Positions 50,821 through 59,481 are shown, counted from the first letter of the stretch. The stretch is DNA of 64,000 bases from JAPKYZ01 sp033763835 (GCA_033763835.1 JANRJS010000022.1:62001-126000), one strand, 5' to 3'. Notes: generated from the sequence alone by a model not told the origin. Made by a program: numbers and translations.

Positions 50821-51495
50821 ATGCGGCGTCGCGACGCACTTTCGTTGTTGGCTCTCCCCGCGTTAGCCGCGGACCCCATTCATCTCATCGCGCATCGCGG
50901 CGGCGTGGTCGGCGAAGGGCGCTCCGAGAATTCGCCCGAGGCTCTCGAAGCTGCCATAGCCGCGAAGTACTGGATGGTCGAGGTCGATCTTCGCCTCGGC
51001 CCGAATGGCGCGCCCATCCTCCAACACGATCGGGGACCCGTATCGGGCGAACCGTTCCGCTTCGACAAGGCTTGCGAGATGTGCGCCGGCCGGATGCGCC
51101 TGATGCTCGACGTCAAAGAGGACGGTCCGGCGGAGTTCTACGGTTCCATTCTCGACTCGCTCCGCCGCCACCGGCTTGCGGAAACCGCCTGGCTGCTTTC
51201 GGGCGAGCGTTCGCGCCCGCATTTCGAGGGCATGATAAAAACTTCGGTCAACGCCCGCGAACTCGACGGCGCGTCGCCCGAGCGGCATTATCTCTTCGAA
51301 CTCGCAAGCGCGATCGACGAGCGGCTGTTCGAAAGAGTCCATGGGAAAGGACTGGTCGCCGTGGCCGCCGTGAATACCTTTCGCTATCGCGGACAACCGG
51401 CGGACGCTCCGGCGAAAGATATCGCCCGGTCGCTCGCGCTTGGCGTGCGGCACTTCCAGATCGATTCCGGTTACTCGTCGCTTTTCGCTCCGTAG
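50821..51495 (+). CDS. Glycerophosphodiester phosphodiesterase family protein
   Basis: A 224-residue protein with the GDPD core: 'PIHLIAHRGGVVGEGRSENS' (His-Arg and Glu), 'YWMVEVDLRLGPNGAPI' (E-x-D) and 'LQHDRGP' (His). The later TIM-barrel part is shortened relative to normal members (about 250 residues) but has 'RLMLDVKEDGPAEFY'. The start 'MRRRDALSLLALPALAADP' could be a Tat-like signal. The enzyme would release glycerol phosphate from phospholipid head groups or act on other phosphodiesters. It ends overlapping by 25 bases the 3' end of the convergent histidine phosphatase gene. Confidence 0.85.
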   Translation: MRRRDALSLLALPALAADPIHLIAHRGGVVGEGRSENSPEALEAAIAAKYWMVEVDLRLGPNGAPILQHDRGPVSGEPFRFDKACEMCAGRMRLMLDVKEDGPAEFYGSILDSLRRHRLAETAWLLSGERSRPHFEGMIKTSVNARELDGASPERHYLFELASAIDERLFERVHGKGLVAVAAVNTFRYRGQPADAPAKDIARSLALGVRHFQIDSGYSSLFAP

Positions 51496-51926
51496 CGAAG
51501 TTCGACGACCGCCGGGCCGGGCGCGACTACGATCAACCGGTCGTGCTCGCCGGATTTCAGCGGCGCGATTTCTCGTCCTCCGATCGCCTTCACGATCCTG
51601 GGTACGGTTTCGCGATGGCCGACAATCAGGGCGGCTTCGCCCTTGCTCACCGCCGTCCGCACGCGAGCCACGAGTTCGTCGAGCGCGGTCTGCTTGTAGA
51701 TTTCGACGCGACGGCCCGCCGCTTTGGCAGCCGGTTCCGCAGTGCCTTGCGCGCGCAAAGTGTCGCTCGCGAAGAAGTGCTTCACGCGGGCATCGCGTAA
51801 CGTGTGCGCGAGCGCTTCCGCGCGGGCGCGGCCTTGTTCGTTCAACGGCGGATCGGGATCGCCCGTACGCTCCGCATGGCGCACGACGAAGATCGTTTGC
51901 GACAGCAGGAGCAACAAGGGAAGCAT
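51471..51926 (-). CDS. Histidine phosphatase family protein, exported
   Basis: A 151-residue phosphoglycerate-mutase-like phosphatase with a signal-like N-terminus ('MLPLLLLLSQTIF') followed at once by the RHG-type catalytic motif 'VVRHAERTGDPD' and later 'ALIVGHRETVPRIV', the second catalytic His. This small size fits SixA-like or branch-1 members. The start at 51926 is the most consistent; a longer frame exists but is Arg/Ser-rich. The substrate is unknown. It converges with the glycerophosphodiesterase gene with a 25-base overlap. Confidence 0.84.
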   Translation of the reverse strand: MLPLLLLLSQTIFVVRHAERTGDPDPPLNEQGRARAEALAHTLRDARVKHFFASDTLRAQGTAEPAAKAAGRRVEIYKQTALDELVARVRTAVSKGEAALIVGHRETVPRIVKAIGGREIAPLKSGEHDRLIVVAPGPAVVELRYGAKSDE

Positions 51927-51999
51927 TCTTCTACGGTAGCCGCATGACAGGAAAGAAAGTGCCAAGCCGTCAACGTGCGGGCGGCTGTAAACTACGGGC

Positions 52000-53121
52000 A
52001 TGCGACGCCGTGAATTTCTAGCCGCTTTACCCGCCGCCCTCGCGCTCAAGGCCGACGCGGCGGAGACGAACTCCAAAGGCGAATGGCGCAACAAACAGTC
52101 CGGCATGGCTTACCGGCGTTTAGGGCGCACCGGCTACCACGTTTCGGAGATCGTCATGGGCGGCAATCTCGTGTCGCCCGCCAACTACGACCATGTCCTG
52201 GCCGCGATGGATATGGGCTTGAACTATCTAGACACCGCGCCCGCTTACGGCAACGGCCAAAGCGAACTCGGCTACGCGCAGGTGATCAAGGCCCGCAAGC
52301 GCGACACGTTCTTCCTGAACTCGAAGATCAGCTTGTGGGATATCAATCGCAACAAGCTATTCGCCGAGATCTATGCGGGCTTGCCCGAGTCCGAACAAAA
52401 GCGGCTTAAGACAAAGGCTCGCGATCTGGTCGAGCGGCGAAAGGCCGATGCGCCCGACTACTTCATCGGCTACTTCAACGGTCAAGATAAAGAGCTCGAA
52501 GACGCCTCGCTGTCGAATGCGATGGAGCAAGAGTATGGCCGCCGCATCCACCGGGGCAAAAACTACCGGGAGTTGGTTCTCAAGTCGGTCGACGAATCGC
52601 TTGCGCGGCTTGGCACCGATCACCTCGACTTGTTGATGTGCCCGCATGGGGCGAACTCGGGTTTCGAATTGGCGAACTATCCGGAGATCTTCGAGGCGTT
52701 CGAGTCGCTCAAGAAGTCGGGAAAGGTGCGCCATCTCGGCGTTTCGTCGCACACCGATCCCGCGGGCGTGATCGAGGCCGCGCTCAAGGCGAAGGTGTAC
52801 TCGGCGGCAATGGTCGCCTATAACATCGTCAACCGAAAGTATGTCGAGAGCGCAATCGAGGCGGCGCACAAGTCGGACTTCGGAGTCGTCGCCATGAAAG
52901 TCGCGCGTCCGGTGAACATGGGCCGCGGCCGGCCGACGCCTCCCGAACGGATCGCCATGATCGACGCCGCGATCCCCGGGCCGCTGAAGGCTCCGCAAAA
53001 AGCGTATGTCTGGGCGCTCAAGAATCCGAGCTTGACGGCGGCGATCTCCGAGATCGGCGACCTGTCGCTCGTAAAAGACAACGTGCCGCTCGCGGGAACA
53101 AAACCGGGCCGCGCTGCGTAG
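52000..53121 (+). CDS. Aldo/keto reductase, Tat-exported type
   Basis: A 373-residue member of the AKR family. A Tat-like leader, 'MRRREFLAALPAALALKADA', is unusual for AKRs but common for Acidobacteria/Planctomycete versions. The catalytic tetrad appears as D and Y in 'NYLDTAPAYGNGQSE', K in 'FFLNSKISLWD' and H in 'LLMCPHGANSG'. About 80 residues between K and H form an insertion ('ESEQKRLKTKARDLVERRK' region). The NADPH site is in the C-terminal part. The substrate is unknown. The gene is divergent from the histidine phosphatase and followed by a small membrane protein ten bases on. Confidence 0.9.
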   Translation: MRRREFLAALPAALALKADAAETNSKGEWRNKQSGMAYRRLGRTGYHVSEIVMGGNLVSPANYDHVLAAMDMGLNYLDTAPAYGNGQSELGYAQVIKARKRDTFFLNSKISLWDINRNKLFAEIYAGLPESEQKRLKTKARDLVERRKADAPDYFIGYFNGQDKELEDASLSNAMEQEYGRRIHRGKNYRELVLKSVDESLARLGTDHLDLLMCPHGANSGFELANYPEIFEAFESLKKSGKVRHLGVSSHTDPAGVIEAALKAKVYSAAMVAYNIVNRKYVESAIEAAHKSDFGVVAMKVARPVNMGRGRPTPPERIAMIDAAIPGPLKAPQKAYVWALKNPSLTAAISEIGDLSLVKDNVPLAGTKPGRAA

Positions 53122-53130
53122 CTTCTGGCG

Positions 53131-53328
53131 ATGATCGCCTTTCTGCTGTGGTGCCTGCTGTTCGTGCTTTGCGCGCCGCTCGCGATAATCGCGCTGATCG
53201 CCTACCCGATCGTTTGGCTGCTGCTGTTGCCCTTCCGCCTCGTCGGCGTGGCCGTTAGCGGCGTTCTTTCGTTGATCTGGGGAATCTGCCTGCTACCCTT
53301 CCGGCTTGGCCAGCGGATCGCCCATTAA
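53131..53328 (+). CDS. Small membrane protein, unknown (65 residues)
   Basis: A 65-residue very hydrophobic protein, with two predicted helices ('FLLWCLLFVLCAPLAIIALI' and 'AVSGVLSLIWGICLLPF') separated by 'LLLLPFRLVG'. The 'LLPFRL' motif occurs twice. Similar short hydrophobic proteins are found near many genes in this phylum. It follows the aldo/keto reductase by nine bases and its TAA overlaps the stop of the ThuA gene (TTAA). Function unknown. Confidence 0.65.
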   Translation: MIAFLLWCLLFVLCAPLAIIALIAYPIVWLLLLPFRLVGVAVSGVLSLIWGICLLPFRLGQRIAH

Positions 53329-54617
53329 AATCGCGCCGATGTGCGAACGCCCGCGGTTTCGACCACCAGCGTCCCCGTGCGCGCCCGAGTCTCGACGTTC
53401 ACCTGCTGCAAGCCGGGCCAACCCGGCGCGGGACCGGCGTAAAGCACTCGCGCTACCGCTCCATCGACGGTTGCCGTAACCGCGCCCGTACCTAATCCCG
53501 TCATCCAGGCGACCGCGTAGCCGTCGCCCGTAGTAACCGCGAAAATTCCTGGAGCGGCCGGCGCTACCGTCACGTTTACCGCCAGCTTGGCGTCGGCTAC
53601 TTGCACCTCGACGCTCGACGCCGCGCGCGGCACAAGCGCGTTGATCTGGCCCGGCGACGCGAAATGCAGCGGGACCGGCTCGCCGCCGATTCGCACCGTC
53701 GTCCCAGCGAGCTTGTAGACCGGCGCGCGCAGATCGGCGGCCGCCGTCGCGCCTCCCGATAACCCGCGCCCGAAAATCGAAATCAGCGTCTCGTTCGCAA
53801 CCGTGCCGGCGGGGGACAAACTGGCGGCATTGGCGATTCCGGCGGCGGTGAACTGCGGGTTCGCCTCCCCGCCCGGCGTCGCGATCCCCGGCTCCTGTCC
53901 CGTTAGCCATAGCAACGCGCGTTCGAGCGTCGCTTGAAAGCGGGGATCGCGCCACGTTTCGTCGAAGTGGCCCAGCGACGTATAGAACACGCGGCCTCGC
54001 CCGTAAGGATGCACCCACGCGACCGGGAAGTCGACGGTGTTCGGATTCGCGTCGGGCTTCGAGAGATCGATCGTCCGCACGTCGATCGTCATCAACACCC
54101 GCGACCGCGCGCGAGAAAAGCCGCGGAACTGATAGTACTCCTCGACCATCTCGAACGACGGCGCGACGGGCATCGACGCCGGATGTGCGGGATCCTCGAT
54201 TTCGACTCGCGCCGACTGCACCCAGGGGTGGCCATTGAATCGCGCGCCGATCAACTCGCCGTACTCCGCCCATTGGTAGAACGTGTCGGTGGCGCTGTGC
54301 GCTCCGCCGAATCCCTTCCCGCCGCGCACGAACTCGACCAGCGCGCTCTTTTGCGCCTCGTTCATGGGCAGTTCGCCGCTGGTGAAAAAGAATACCGCGT
54401 CGAATCCGGCGAGCGTCTCCGCGTTTAGCGGCGCGACGTCCTCGGTCCACTCGACCGAGAGGCGTCCGTTCGAGCGCACGGCAATGTCTTGCATGGCGCG
54501 CGCGGAAGCCGGAATCGAGCCGTGCCGGAAACCCGCCGAGTGCGTTACATACAACACGCGCTTAGGCTGAGCGGTTAAAGCCGCCGCGAAGATTCCAAAG
54601 CACAGGACGAACCGCAT
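53325..54617 (-). CDS. ThuA-domain protein with TIGR03437-type C-terminus
   Basis: A 430-residue secreted protein in two parts. The ThuA (trehalose-utilisation-like, class I amidotransferase fold) domain runs about 18-235: 'VLYVTHSAGFRHGSIPASAR', 'FDAVFFFTSGELPMNEAQK', 'FGGAHSATDTFYQWAEYGEL', and 'VAWVHPYGRGRVFYTSLGHF'. From about 255 a beta-sandwich-like domain ('IANAASLSPAGTVANETLIS', 'FGRGLSGG', 'FASPGQINALVP') matches what I remember as TIGR03437, named from Solibacter. Signal 'FVLCFGIFAAALTAQ'. The fusion suggests surface binding or display of the ThuA domain; the reaction is unknown. It follows the TadG gene by 27 bases. Confidence 0.88.
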   Translation of the reverse strand: MRFVLCFGIFAAALTAQPKRVLYVTHSAGFRHGSIPASARAMQDIAVRSNGRLSVEWTEDVAPLNAETLAGFDAVFFFTSGELPMNEAQKSALVEFVRGGKGFGGAHSATDTFYQWAEYGELIGARFNGHPWVQSARVEIEDPAHPASMPVAPSFEMVEEYYQFRGFSRARSRVLMTIDVRTIDLSKPDANPNTVDFPVAWVHPYGRGRVFYTSLGHFDETWRDPRFQATLERALLWLTGQEPGIATPGGEANPQFTAAGIANAASLSPAGTVANETLISIFGRGLSGGATAAADLRAPVYKLAGTTVRIGGEPVPLHFASPGQINALVPRAASSVEVQVADAKLAVNVTVAPAAPGIFAVTTGDGYAVAWMTGLGTGAVTATVDGAVARVLYAGPAPGWPGLQQVNVETRARTGTLVVETAGVRTSARF

Positions 54618-54644
54618 CCTGGTTCGATTGTCGCGCGTCTCGCG

Positions 54645-56132
54645 TTAGCGGGCGATGCGTAGGATTTCGCCGGCAATCTGCGCGAACGCCTGGCTCAACT
54701 CGGCGGTTGTCGGAGCGAAAACGTAGAGACCCGACGCTTTGGTGGCGTCGTACTCGGGGCTAGCCGCCGTATTCGAGACGCGATTGAGAAACTCGTCCTC
54801 CGCCGCGCCGACGCCGCCCAATCCGATCGAGTAGATCACGACGTTCAGGTCTCCGGAAGCGGTGGCGTTATTGCGAATGCGCCGCGCCGCGTCGTTGGCC
54901 GCGTTGATGCCCGCGTTCTCCATCGTCGTCGCGTGGTTAATCCGAATCTTGCCGATGTCGGGGCTGCCGGACGTGGTGATGTACTGCAATGTTTTGTAAC
55001 CCGTGTCCACTACGTTATTGCCGTAGATATCGGTGGTGGGCATGAAGCCCACGTCGCCGTACACATAACTCGTGCCGCCCGACATGTTAAACACACACCC
55101 CGTGCGCGACGAGATCAACGACGAGGACGGCGCGGGCATCGCCGTCGCGATGTGATTGTAGATGCCGATGGTACGCCCGCTCGAATCATGAAACTGGACC
55201 CAGCCGAGTTTGCCCGTGGTGGTCGAGCAGGGCGTCCGGCTGAGCGTGGTGATTTTCGCGGTAGTAGGCGGCGAAGTGGGCGGAGCGCCCGTGTAGCCGC
55301 GCGCGGTGGTGCGCATGGCGTTCGCGGCCGTGAAGTCGAAGGTCAGCGTATTGGGCTGTCCGTCTGTAAAGAACAAGATCACGTTTAGCGAGCCGGGTTC
55401 GTTGATGAGCTTCAATTGCTCGTAAGCGTTCCACAACGCCTGCGCGCTATTGGTGGCGCCCGTGCAATTGATCTTCGAGATCAAGTCCGGAATCTTGCCC
55501 GTGCCGGTGAGGAAGTCGCCGGGCGTAGTTTGCATCGCGAAGTCCACCCGATAGTCGCCGCCGTAAGTTAGAAGGCCGACGCGGTCCCGGTAATTGGCAA
55601 ACTTCTTAACAAAGGAAGTCGCCGCGCTCTTTACCGGCGTACAGGCGCCCGCCGTCGCTAGAGAACCGGACCGGTCGATGACCATCATCACGTTGACGTC
55701 GCGGCGGGAGGCCTTCCCGATCGCGCGCAGATTGGTGTAGTTCTTTCCCAGGTAGCGCAGGAAGTACGACGGCGATTGCAACGATACATCGACGGTTACC
55801 GTCCGCGTTCGAGTGGCGGTTTCGGCGATGGATACGCCGATCGACCGGTTTGTCGAATAGAGATACCCATCGGGAAAGTTCGCGGTAAAGAACCGGTTGG
55901 CGGTATCGACGGCCGCCGACTCCTGCTCTCCGATCGTTAAACCGTTGGCCAGAGAACGCGCCGCGCCAAGCGCCGCCGCGTCCACGGCCATCGAAAGCCG
56001 GGCACGGACGCCGTAGAGCATGCTCGCGTCCACCGCCAGCCCCACGGCCGGAACGACAAAGGTCAACATCGCCGCGGTTATCGCGACGGCGATTCCCCGT
56101 TCACGCCGCGACATACGGCCCCAGTCGCGCAC
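54645..56132 (-). CDS. TadG-like pilus-assembly protein with von Willebrand A domain
   Basis: A protein of about 495 residues with an N-terminal transmembrane helix (TadE/G-like, 'GIAVAITAAMLTFVVPAVGL') and a vWA domain with the metal site 'VMMVIDRSGSLATAG' and 'VILFFTDGQPNTLT'. The C-terminal half has Thr/Ser-rich surface-type sequence and ends 'QAFAQIAGEILRIAR'. TadG proteins act in Flp/Tad pilus secretion and adhesion. A GTG at 56132 follows GGAGG by three bases; an ATG at 56114 is the alternative start. It is the last of three tad-like genes on the minus strand and is followed by the ThuA gene. Confidence 0.82.
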   Translation of the reverse strand: MRDWGRMSRRERGIAVAITAAMLTFVVPAVGLAVDASMLYGVRARLSMAVDAAALGAARSLANGLTIGEQESAAVDTANRFFTANFPDGYLYSTNRSIGVSIAETATRTRTVTVDVSLQSPSYFLRYLGKNYTNLRAIGKASRRDVNVMMVIDRSGSLATAGACTPVKSAATSFVKKFANYRDRVGLLTYGGDYRVDFAMQTTPGDFLTGTGKIPDLISKINCTGATNSAQALWNAYEQLKLINEPGSLNVILFFTDGQPNTLTFDFTAANAMRTTARGYTGAPPTSPPTTAKITTLSRTPCSTTTGKLGWVQFHDSSGRTIGIYNHIATAMPAPSSSLISSRTGCVFNMSGGTSYVYGDVGFMPTTDIYGNNVVDTGYKTLQYITTSGSPDIGKIRINHATTMENAGINAANDAARRIRNNATASGDLNVVIYSIGLGGVGAAEDEFLNRVSNTAASPEYDATKASGLYVFAPTTAELSQAFAQIAGEILRIAR

Positions 56133-56148
56133 GAGCCTCCGAGGTTGG

Positions 56149-56799
56149 CTAGTAAATCGCACGGGCGTACACCCCCGTTCCCATGTACTTCGTCGGCAGA
56201 TCCCAGTTGGGCGACCGGACATACACTTCGGAAATATAGGCGACTTCGCCGGGCGCGAGCGTCATCACACTCGACCAGTTCGTCGCTCGAACGCCGCTCT
56301 GAGTCAAGTAGTTGTTAGTCGAGATCGATCCGTCCGGCTGCAGCAGAGAGGGCGGAGGCGAGCCGAACGAGCTTTGCTTAAGGCTCGTATTGCCAAACGC
56401 AACGCGGTGGATGATTACGGGGGTGTCGCGATTCGTGCACGCCCCGCCCGAAAGACCCGCCGCGGTACAGTCCGCGTCGCTCGGCACTGTGACTTGCGAA
56501 AGGATCACCACGCCGTCGCCGCCGGTGCGGGTCATGTTCAAACCCGTCGCCAACCGCACGACGATGTCCTGGCTGCCTGGCTGCGAGAAGTCCACCCAGC
56601 GCACGTACATGTGGCCGGCATTACGCGCCAGCTGCGTCACCTGCAGATTGCGCCCCAAATTCATGCCGACATTGAAGGTGCCGAGCAACAGCGGCGTCAG
56701 AAACGACATGCAGAGCGCGAACTCGATCAGTGAGTTGCCGCGTCGGTTGTTCCGCCGCAAGTTCCGGGGATGAGGGGGATGAGAGCGAAGGCGGGTCAT
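56149..56799 (-). CDS. TadE-family pilus-assembly protein
   Basis: A 216-residue pseudopilin-like protein. The N-terminus is basic, then 'RGNSLIEFALCMSFLTPLLL' supplies the TadE prepilin motif with the conserved Glu and hydrophobic helix. The rest is a Gly/Ser/Asn-rich extracellular domain. TadE and TadF are minor pilins processed by TadV in Tad pili. It starts in the last codons of the upstream TadE-like gene (ATGA) and ends 16 bases before the TadG gene, so the three form an operon. Confidence 0.87.
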   Translation of the reverse strand: MTRLRSHPPHPRNLRRNNRRGNSLIEFALCMSFLTPLLLGTFNVGMNLGRNLQVTQLARNAGHMYVRWVDFSQPGSQDIVVRLATGLNMTRTGGDGVVILSQVTVPSDADCTAAGLSGGACTNRDTPVIIHRVAFGNTSLKQSSFGSPPPSLLQPDGSISTNNYLTQSGVRATNWSSVMTLAPGEVAYISEVYVRSPNWDLPTKYMGTGVYARAIY

Positions 56800-57272
56800 C
56801 GCGCGGGTGGCGCCGAGCCTCCCGGCAGCCCCTCCATTACGTCCGTCGCGCGGGCGGTCATGTTCAACGGCGTGGCCGTGCGCATCAACGGCATCATCCA
56901 GCCCCAGGCATAGTTCTCCACCGAAACCTCGACGATATTGCCCGGCGTGTTCGACGCCGTTTCCTCGAACGTGTCCGGTGTGAAGTAGCGGATCTTCACC
57001 TTCTCCGCGTTGTCGTCGCCCTTGAGGAAGCCCATCGAATGTTCTTGCACCACCGAACGGATAGAGGCGTCGTGCCCCATCCCGGGCTTAACCTGGTAAG
57101 TCACCGCGTAGCGGACCCCCTCGCGAACGGCATGCTGAAACGTGCTCCGCATAAACAGCGCCACCGAAAAATCGACGACGCCGAACATCATGGCGAACGT
57201 GGGCACGAACACCAGTGCGGTTTCCGTAAAGGTGTTGCCCCGCCGCCGCCGGTTATCGCGAATCCTCTTCAT
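56796..57272 (-). CDS. TadE-like pilus-assembly protein
   Basis: A 158-residue minor-pilin-like protein and first gene of the tad-like set. The N-terminal 'RRRGNTFTETALVFVPTFAM' has the TadE prepilin motif with the conserved Glu; the following helix is 'MFGVVDFSVALFMRST'. The tail 'LPGGSAPPAR' is unstructured. The ATPase, secretin and major pilin genes of a Tad locus are not in this window, so the set may form a partial or dispersed locus. It overlaps the next gene by four bases. Confidence 0.85.
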   Translation of the reverse strand: MKRIRDNRRRRGNTFTETALVFVPTFAMMFGVVDFSVALFMRSTFQHAVREGVRYAVTYQVKPGMGHDASIRSVVQEHSMGFLKGDDNAEKVKIRYFTPDTFEETASNTPGNIVEVSVENYAWGWMMPLMRTATPLNMTARATDVMEGLPGGSAPPAR

Positions 57273-57384
57273 GTGGTTCCAGACTCAGCGTAGAGGCGCC
57301 CGGCGAAAAAGGCGATGAAGGCTTTCCCCGAAATCGTGGACGTAAGGTCACCTAAATGAACCCGCGCTGCTCTACCATGGGAAA

Positions 57385-57774
57385 TTGCGTTCTCCGCGAG
57401 CCGACCGAACTTCCATTCTTCTCGTCTTGATGTGCACCTTTTTGGGCGCCGCCGCGCAAATCTTGATGAAAAGCGGCGGATCGAGCCTTGCCGGGCTGTC
57501 GATCGGCCAAGTCCTTTCGCATCCGCAGATTCTGCTGCGCAGTTTACCTTTGTTCGCCGGATACTGCTTGTACGGAGTGAGTACGGTCTTGCTGGTGTTG
57601 TCGCTGCGGCGCGGCGAGCTTTCAGTGCTTTACCCCATCATTTCCCTGACCTACGTCTGGGTACTTCTCTTATCGGTCGCCATCTTCGGCGAGTCCCTGA
57701 ACGTGTGGAAGATCGCCGGCGTCGCCTCGATTGTCGCGGGCGTCAGCTTTTTGGGACGGGGCGGCGAAGCGTGA
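57385..57774 (+). CDS. Small EamA/SMR-type transporter, subunit 1
   Basis: A 129-residue four-helix membrane protein like SMR/EamA half-transporters: 'VLMCTFLGAAAQILMKSGG' with a conserved acidic-poor first helix, 'FAGYCLYGVSTVLLVLSLRR', 'ELSVLYPIISLTYVWVLLLS', and 'WKIAGVASIVAGVSFLG'. The start is probably TTG at 57385; ATG starts inside are less suitable. The second subunit overlaps its stop by GTGA, a genetic pattern of heterodimeric exporters such as ArnE/ArnF or EbrA/EbrB. The substrate is unknown; lipid-linked sugars or drugs are possible. Confidence 0.8.
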   Translation: MRSPRADRTSILLVLMCTFLGAAAQILMKSGGSSLAGLSIGQVLSHPQILLRSLPLFAGYCLYGVSTVLLVLSLRRGELSVLYPIISLTYVWVLLLSVAIFGESLNVWKIAGVASIVAGVSFLGRGGEA

Positions 57775-58124
57775 GGACTCCGCTCTCCTCGATCGGCTTG
57801 GTGCTGCTCGCCTCGTTTATCGGCTCTTTCGGAGCGGTGTTTCTGAAAGGCGGCGCGGCGCGTCTGGCGTTCGACTTCGGCGCGCTCGTCCGCAATTGGC
57901 GGCTGGCGGCCGGGGTCGCGCTGTTTCTCTTGTCGAGCGTATTCTTCGTACTTGGCGTCCGCGAGGGCGAGTTGACGATTCTCTATCCGATGGTGTCCTT
58001 AGGGTACGTGTGGACGCTGGTATGGTCGAAACTGTTTTTCGGCGAACCGTTCACCCGGACCAAACTGAAAGGTTTGGCCTTGATCCTGTTGGGAGTGCTT
58101 TTCCTGGCGGTTGGGAATCGGTGA
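57771..58124 (+). CDS. Small EamA/SMR-type transporter, subunit 2
   Basis: A 117-residue four-helix partner of the preceding protein: 'GLVLLASFIGSFGAVFLKGG', 'RLAAGVALFLLSSVFFVLG', 'LTILYPMVSLGYVWTLVWSK' and 'LKGLALILLGVLFLAVG'. The two share the 'GEL(S/T)(V/I)LYP' motif before helix three, which indicates one fold in two orientations. GTG overlaps the TGA of subunit 1, so expression is coupled. This resembles the ArnE/ArnF flippase of aminoarabinose-modified undecaprenyl phosphate, but that role is not demonstrated here. Confidence 0.8.
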   Translation: MRTPLSSIGLVLLASFIGSFGAVFLKGGAARLAFDFGALVRNWRLAAGVALFLLSSVFFVLGVREGELTILYPMVSLGYVWTLVWSKLFFGEPFTRTKLKGLALILLGVLFLAVGNR

Positions 58125-58179
58125 ACGCGGGTCTCCGGCAGCACCCTCCAGTAGCGGGCAAACTAAGCCGGCTTGCGCT

Positions 58180-59481
58180 CTAATTGAAACGCCGTGCGGC
58201 GGCGGCCACCGGAGCCGGTTCCGGCGCGGGAGGCGGCGCGGGCTTGCGAATCCGCCCATCGAGCCTTCCCGCGATGTAAGCCTCGCGCGCGGCGGCGAAC
58301 TTCGGCGTGCCGGGAACCGCTCCGCGAGACGCCACATCCGCGTCCGTCACTTCGAGCGCCGTAGGCAAGTGCTTCTGCAGGTACGCCTTCAAGCGGTCGG
58401 TCACCGTACGATTCGCCGAGCGGCACATTAGAAACAGAATTTCGTCGCCCGCCGCCTTCACCAACGCCGAATAAATCAGCGACGCACGGTTCAGCTTTGG
58501 CGACGCGAGCGTCTTTTCGAGTTTCTTCGCCCGCGGTTCCAAGTTCTGCCACTGGGCTACGTCGCTCTTAGACAATCCCGATTGTTTCGCGAACGCCGTG
58601 CGCTCCTTGGGCGTGAGTTTTTCGGCTAGTAAACTCAAGAACAGCCCGAACGGTTGCGACCGAAGATCGGTTCCATAGGGCACCATTTGCAGCGCTTTTT
58701 GGAGCTTCTGGAAACCGGCGTGATTCACCTTCGCCCCGGCCAGCGCGGGCGAGAACAGCGTCAGTAATCCCTCGCGCTCCAGTAGCTCGATCAACTCGCC
58801 GGGATTCGGTTCCGAGGAGATCGCGAATAGCTCGTCGCGCAGCGCCGCCGCGCCGATGTACTTTTCCACTCCCGCTTCCCGCGCGTTGCGGTATTGCGCC
58901 TCGGTGCGTTCGCCGATCGCGAATCCCAGTCGAACCTTCAATCGCAGCAGCGTCAACAATCGCGCCGGTTCGTCGTACAGCGTGTAGTTGCCGACGGCTC
59001 GCAATTCGCGCTGGGCGATGTCGGACTGTCCGTTGGTTGGGTCGAGCAGCAAACCGCGCGAGCCTTTGCTTAACGAAAGCGCCATCGCGTTTACCGTGAA
59101 ATCGCGGCATCGCAAATGTTCGTGGATGGGCGCGGGCGACACTTGCGGGCGGGCGCCGGTTTTGGCGAATCTCTCCTGCCGCGACATCGAGAGCGTCGCC
59201 GCCACGCCTTCCGGTAACTCGAGCGTATGAATTTTGCGCAGTTCGTCGTCGGCGGCGGTCTTAACGCCGCGCTTTTCGAGCGCCTTGGCGAGTTTCGCGG
59301 GCGCGCCTTCGACGACGAAATCCAGCTCGCGCACGGCGAATCCGCCCAGCATGTCGCGCAACGCTCCGCCCGCCAGAAAGACGTTAAAGCCGGACTCCGC
59401 CGCGACATTCGCCACCAGGGTGACGGCTCGGAATTGCGGCCCCGTCAAGTGGCTCTCCAGCATGAACATGTAGTCGCTCAT
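58180..59481 (-). CDS. cca: CCA tRNA nucleotidyltransferase / poly(A) polymerase family (class II)
   Basis: A 433-residue nucleotidyltransferase that would add CCA or A to RNA 3' ends. The head region 'VFLAGGALRDMLGGFAVREL' carries the GG motif; the second carboxylate is D54 in 'RELDFVV' while the first position of the usual DxD is E52. 'HLRCRDFTVNAMALSLSKG' is the RRDF motif, and 'YDEPARLLTLLRLKVRLGF' opens the middle domain. The C-terminal 100 residues are Ala/Pro-rich and variable. The start is the ATG at 59481, overlapping xerD. The tRNA in this window already encodes CCA, so repair or another tail-adding role is likely. Confidence 0.86.
   Translation of the reverse strand: MSDYMFMLESHLTGPQFRAVTLVANVAAESGFNVFLAGGALRDMLGGFAVRELDFVVEGAPAKLAKALEKRGVKTAADDELRKIHTLELPEGVAATLSMSRQERFAKTGARPQVSPAPIHEHLRCRDFTVNAMALSLSKGSRGLLLDPTNGQSDIAQRELRAVGNYTLYDEPARLLTLLRLKVRLGFAIGERTEAQYRNAREAGVEKYIGAAALRDELFAISSEPNPGELIELLEREGLLTLFSPALAGAKVNHAGFQKLQKALQMVPYGTDLRSQPFGLFLSLLAEKLTPKERTAFAKQSGLSKSDVAQWQNLEPRAKKLEKTLASPKLNRASLIYSALVKAAGDEILFLMCRSANRTVTDRLKAYLQKHLPTALEVTDADVASRGAVPGTPKFAAAREAYIAGRLDGRIRKPAPPPAPEPAPVAAAARRFN

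Noticed and set aside
53293..54450. A 385-codon frame overlapping the ThuA gene on the same strand
   Set aside because: A frame-shifted reading of the ThuA gene, dominated by Arg and Gly.
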